Source of the DNA: a virus
Reading direction: 5' to 3' (one strand)
Virus record (IMG/VR): IMGVR_UViG_3300027857_000004
Span: 1-64,000 of that record
Length of the DNA stretch: 64,000 nucleotides
Positions 61,877 to 64,000 of this stretch are shown here, one piece after another. Position 1 is the first letter of the stretch, and each line of letters starts with the position of its first letter. The position numbers were made by a program, and so were the translations under genes. The notes under the pieces were generated by a model that saw only the letters and a list, made by a program, of their open reading frames with translations, searched no databases and was not told the DNA's origin.

Positions 61877-64000
61877 ATGGCAGACGCAGACAGACCGTCC
61901 GAGGCGTTACCTTTCGCCCTAACGAACACCGGGTATCCAACAAATGCCCTAGGTGCGATTATTCAGTCGCCCGAAGTCACAGCGAAGGGTGAACCTACGC
62001 AGCGCAGCGTTCGCGATATCGCCCAGGCGCGTGATATCGTCCGGACCGTGATGATGGCATCGCGAAATCGCTCAATTGTGAATTCGCGAATCCTTGCGAA
62101 GTTCAATGCCGAGCGTCCGTATAACGCGGACCGGCTTGAGGCAGAAGGATTAGGCTGGCGAAGCAATTTTACCACTAAGCCACTGCCGAGCATGATTGAA
62201 CAGGTGGCGCCGCGGTTCATGGCAGCCATTAACGGGCTCAAGTATTTCACCAACTCGTCGCTCTCAAATAAGTGGCAAGCGTCGACCGAGAAGACAGAGG
62301 ATTTTCGAAAAGAAGTCACCCAGACAATCAAGAATCACAAAGGCTTTCGAACGCTCATCGAAGACATCGCTTTCAACAATGCGCTGTTCGGGCACTCGAT
62401 TGTTTCGTGGCTCGATGATTACAGTTTTTTCCCGCGCCACTTCGACCAGGATTTGTCGTTCGTCGCGGACGGCACGAAATCCGATACACGATGGGCGCAG
62501 ATTGTGGTGTTGAAAGAGAATCTTCTCACGCACGAGCTTTTCGCGCAAATCGAAGACAAAGAATCCGCGGAAATCGCGGGCTGGAATCTGCCGAACACTG
62601 CGCAGGCGATTAATCGCGCCTCACCGATTCAGGTTCGCGACCGGCTGAATGTCGGCGGAACTTTGGAAACGTGGTATCAGAATGCGCTTCGAGAGCTGAC
62701 TATCGGCGCCAGCTGGATGGCGGGCAATTCGATTGTGGTGGTTTACAATTTGCTCGTGCGCGAAGTCACCGGCAAGTTTTCACACTACCGAATGGCTGGC
62801 CCAGAGTTGACAGATATTTTTCAACGGCTCGACCAGTTCGACAATGCGTCCGATTGTCTTACATTTTACTCTTTCCAAAAAGGCAACGGCACTCTCCACG
62901 GCAGCAAAGGAATTGGCCGAGACATTTACGAGCTGGCGGGGATGCTCGACCGAACCCGAAATGAAATCGTTGACCGGCTGATTATGTCCGGCAAGACGCT
63001 CGTGCAGGGCGATGCGAAACGGTTTCACACTTTCAAGACTGGAGTGTTCGGCAACATGATTTTGCTGCCGAAAGAATGGACCGTGTTGGAGCAGAAGATT
63101 GATGGCAACGTCGACAGCTTTATCAAGCTCGATGCATTTTTCAAGCAATTAGTGAACGAGCTGATTGGCTCGACCAGCACGCCGAACGTCGCGCAAGCGG
63201 GCGAGGGAATGCGTTCCCCGGCGGCATGGAATCTTCTCGCTTCTCGGGAAGAGGAATCTCGCGACATTCGAATCACCCGTTTTCTCGAACAGTTCACCGA
63301 CATGGTGGGCACGATGCAGAAACGCATTTGCGACCCGGACGTTGTCGAAGATGACGCGAAAGAATGTCGTCGTCGATTGCTTAAAAAGATGTCAGAAGAG
63401 GAACTGCAGGAACTAGCGCACAGCCCAGTTGCAGGCACCGTCAGCGATTTGACCCCGCAGCAACGGCAGCTGACAGTCATGCTCGCGCAGGAGAAGAAGG
63501 GCAACCCGCTTTACAATCAGCGGCAGTTGGAAGTTGAAGATTTAACCGCTCGCGTCAGCGCGGAATTCGCAGACAAAGTTTTGCTGCCGGACAACGACCC
63601 GACTGAGCAGGCCGAGCAGACTCGAATGCAGAACCTGGAAATGACTTTGTTGAGTGCCGGGCAGGCAGTTGAAGTCAGCCCTCGCGATAATCACATGATT
63701 CACCTCCAGGTGATTATGCCAGTTGCTGAGCAAGCGGGCGGGCATATCCAAGATGGCAGCATTGGCGTCAATGTTCTCGAAGCGATTGTAGCGCATATCA
63801 ACGAGCATTATCAGCAAGCGCTGAAGCAAGGCGTGAAGCAGGAAATGCTCAAAGATGTCAAAACTTTTCTAGCCAAAGCTGGCCCAGCGATAGCGAAGCT
63901 GCAGCAGATTGAGCAAGCTGCACAAGCACACGCGCAGGCCGGGCAGCAGCTCTCGCAAGGTCAAGAACCGGACATGCCGGGGCTCGTGAATTCTCCCACG
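61877..64000 (+). CDS. Portal protein (partial, runs off right edge)
   Basis: 708 codons open to the window end. The N-terminus (MADADRPSEALPFALTNTGY) leads to a helical body with portal-like elements: SVRDIAQARDIVRTVMMASR, DIAFNNALFGHSIVSWLDDY, GSKGIGRDIYELAGMLDRTR, MRSPAAWNLLASREEESRDI. The C-terminal visible part is long, helical and Gln/Ala-rich (QAAQAHAQAGQQLSQGQ). Located directly after large terminase, as portals are. The CGACTGTTA site marks its start. Confidence 0.78.
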   Translation, partial: MADADRPSEALPFALTNTGYPTNALGAIIQSPEVTAKGEPTQRSVRDIAQARDIVRTVMMASRNRSIVNSRILAKFNAERPYNADRLEAEGLGWRSNFTTKPLPSMIEQVAPRFMAAINGLKYFTNSSLSNKWQASTEKTEDFRKEVTQTIKNHKGFRTLIEDIAFNNALFGHSIVSWLDDYSFFPRHFDQDLSFVADGTKSDTRWAQIVVLKENLLTHELFAQIEDKESAEIAGWNLPNTAQAINRASPIQVRDRLNVGGTLETWYQNALRELTIGASWMAGNSIVVVYNLLVREVTGKFSHYRMAGPELTDIFQRLDQFDNASDCLTFYSFQKGNGTLHGSKGIGRDIYELAGMLDRTRNEIVDRLIMSGKTLVQGDAKRFHTFKTGVFGNMILLPKEWTVLEQKIDGNVDSFIKLDAFFKQLVNELIGSTSTPNVAQAGEGMRSPAAWNLLASREEESRDIRITRFLEQFTDMVGTMQKRICDPDVVEDDAKECRRRLLKKMSEEELQELAHSPVAGTVSDLTPQQRQLTVMLAQEKKGNPLYNQRQLEVEDLTARVSAEFADKVLLPDNDPTEQAEQTRMQNLEMTLLSAGQAVEVSPRDNHMIHLQVIMPVAEQAGGHIQDGSIGVNVLEAIVAHINEHYQQALKQGVKQEMLKDVKTFLAKAGPAIAKLQQIEQAAQAHAQAGQQLSQGQEPDMPGLVNSPT

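Overview
The window is one contiguous piece of a tailed double-stranded DNA phage genome or prophage. There are no rRNA, tRNA or ordinary bacterial housekeeping genes. Packaging and virion genes occupy both flanks on the + strand, and a compact replication, nucleotide and regulation block on the - strand lies between them. The portal-like gene runs off the right edge and the tail of another virion gene enters at the left edge. Scaffold and major capsid genes were not recognised, so they probably lie in the missing part of a circular or permuted genome. A T7-like nozzle or stabilisation protein, very large internal or ejected proteins and the absence of a tape measure or sheath suggest a podovirus-like particle. 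The host cannot be named. Good Shine-Dalgarno sequences occur at some genes (before 33328 - and 10009 +), but many cluster-leading genes instead carry a separate motif, CGACT(G/A)TTA, 5-8 nt before the start codon.

Layout. 1-24506 (+): virion genes, including collagen-like fibres, a spanin-like lipoprotein, a nozzle-like protein, a LamG-domain protein, a GNAT enzyme, internal virion proteins and a 2556-residue giant with embedded histidine-phosphatase and HExxH segments. 24373-47492 (-): an operon-like array read leftward. In transcription order it holds small unknowns, a diverged dNMP-kinase-like protein, DUF1937 and DUF5664 nucleotide proteins, an SF2 helicase, many tiny genes, a pentapeptide-repeat protein, a sigma-region-4-like regulator, a Cas4/RecB-type nuclease, family A DNA polymerase, primase-helicase, sigma factor, RuvC-like resolvase and a metallophosphoesterase. 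47493-47802: divergent control region with a perfect 51-bp inverted repeat around an AT-rich core. 47803-64000 (+): putative small terminase, beta-repeat fibres, an ice-binding-like protein, a serine recombinase, a structured non-coding segment, large terminase and portal.

Two layers stand out. First, homing-type endonucleases have invaded heavily. Four GIY-YIG genes sit only on the + virion side, five HNH-AP2 genes (three intact, one nonsense-broken, one deleted) sit only in the - replication block, and three other HNH genes are scattered. Most are spliced into gene junctions with 4-bp ATGA-type overlaps. Second, the repeated CGACTRTTA motif marks cluster starts on both strands, including both sides of the palindromic control region, and the window encodes its own sigma factor that might read it.

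Calls rest on reading motifs and architecture by eye. No database search, folding or statistics were run, so family names without clear catalytic motifs carry low confidence.
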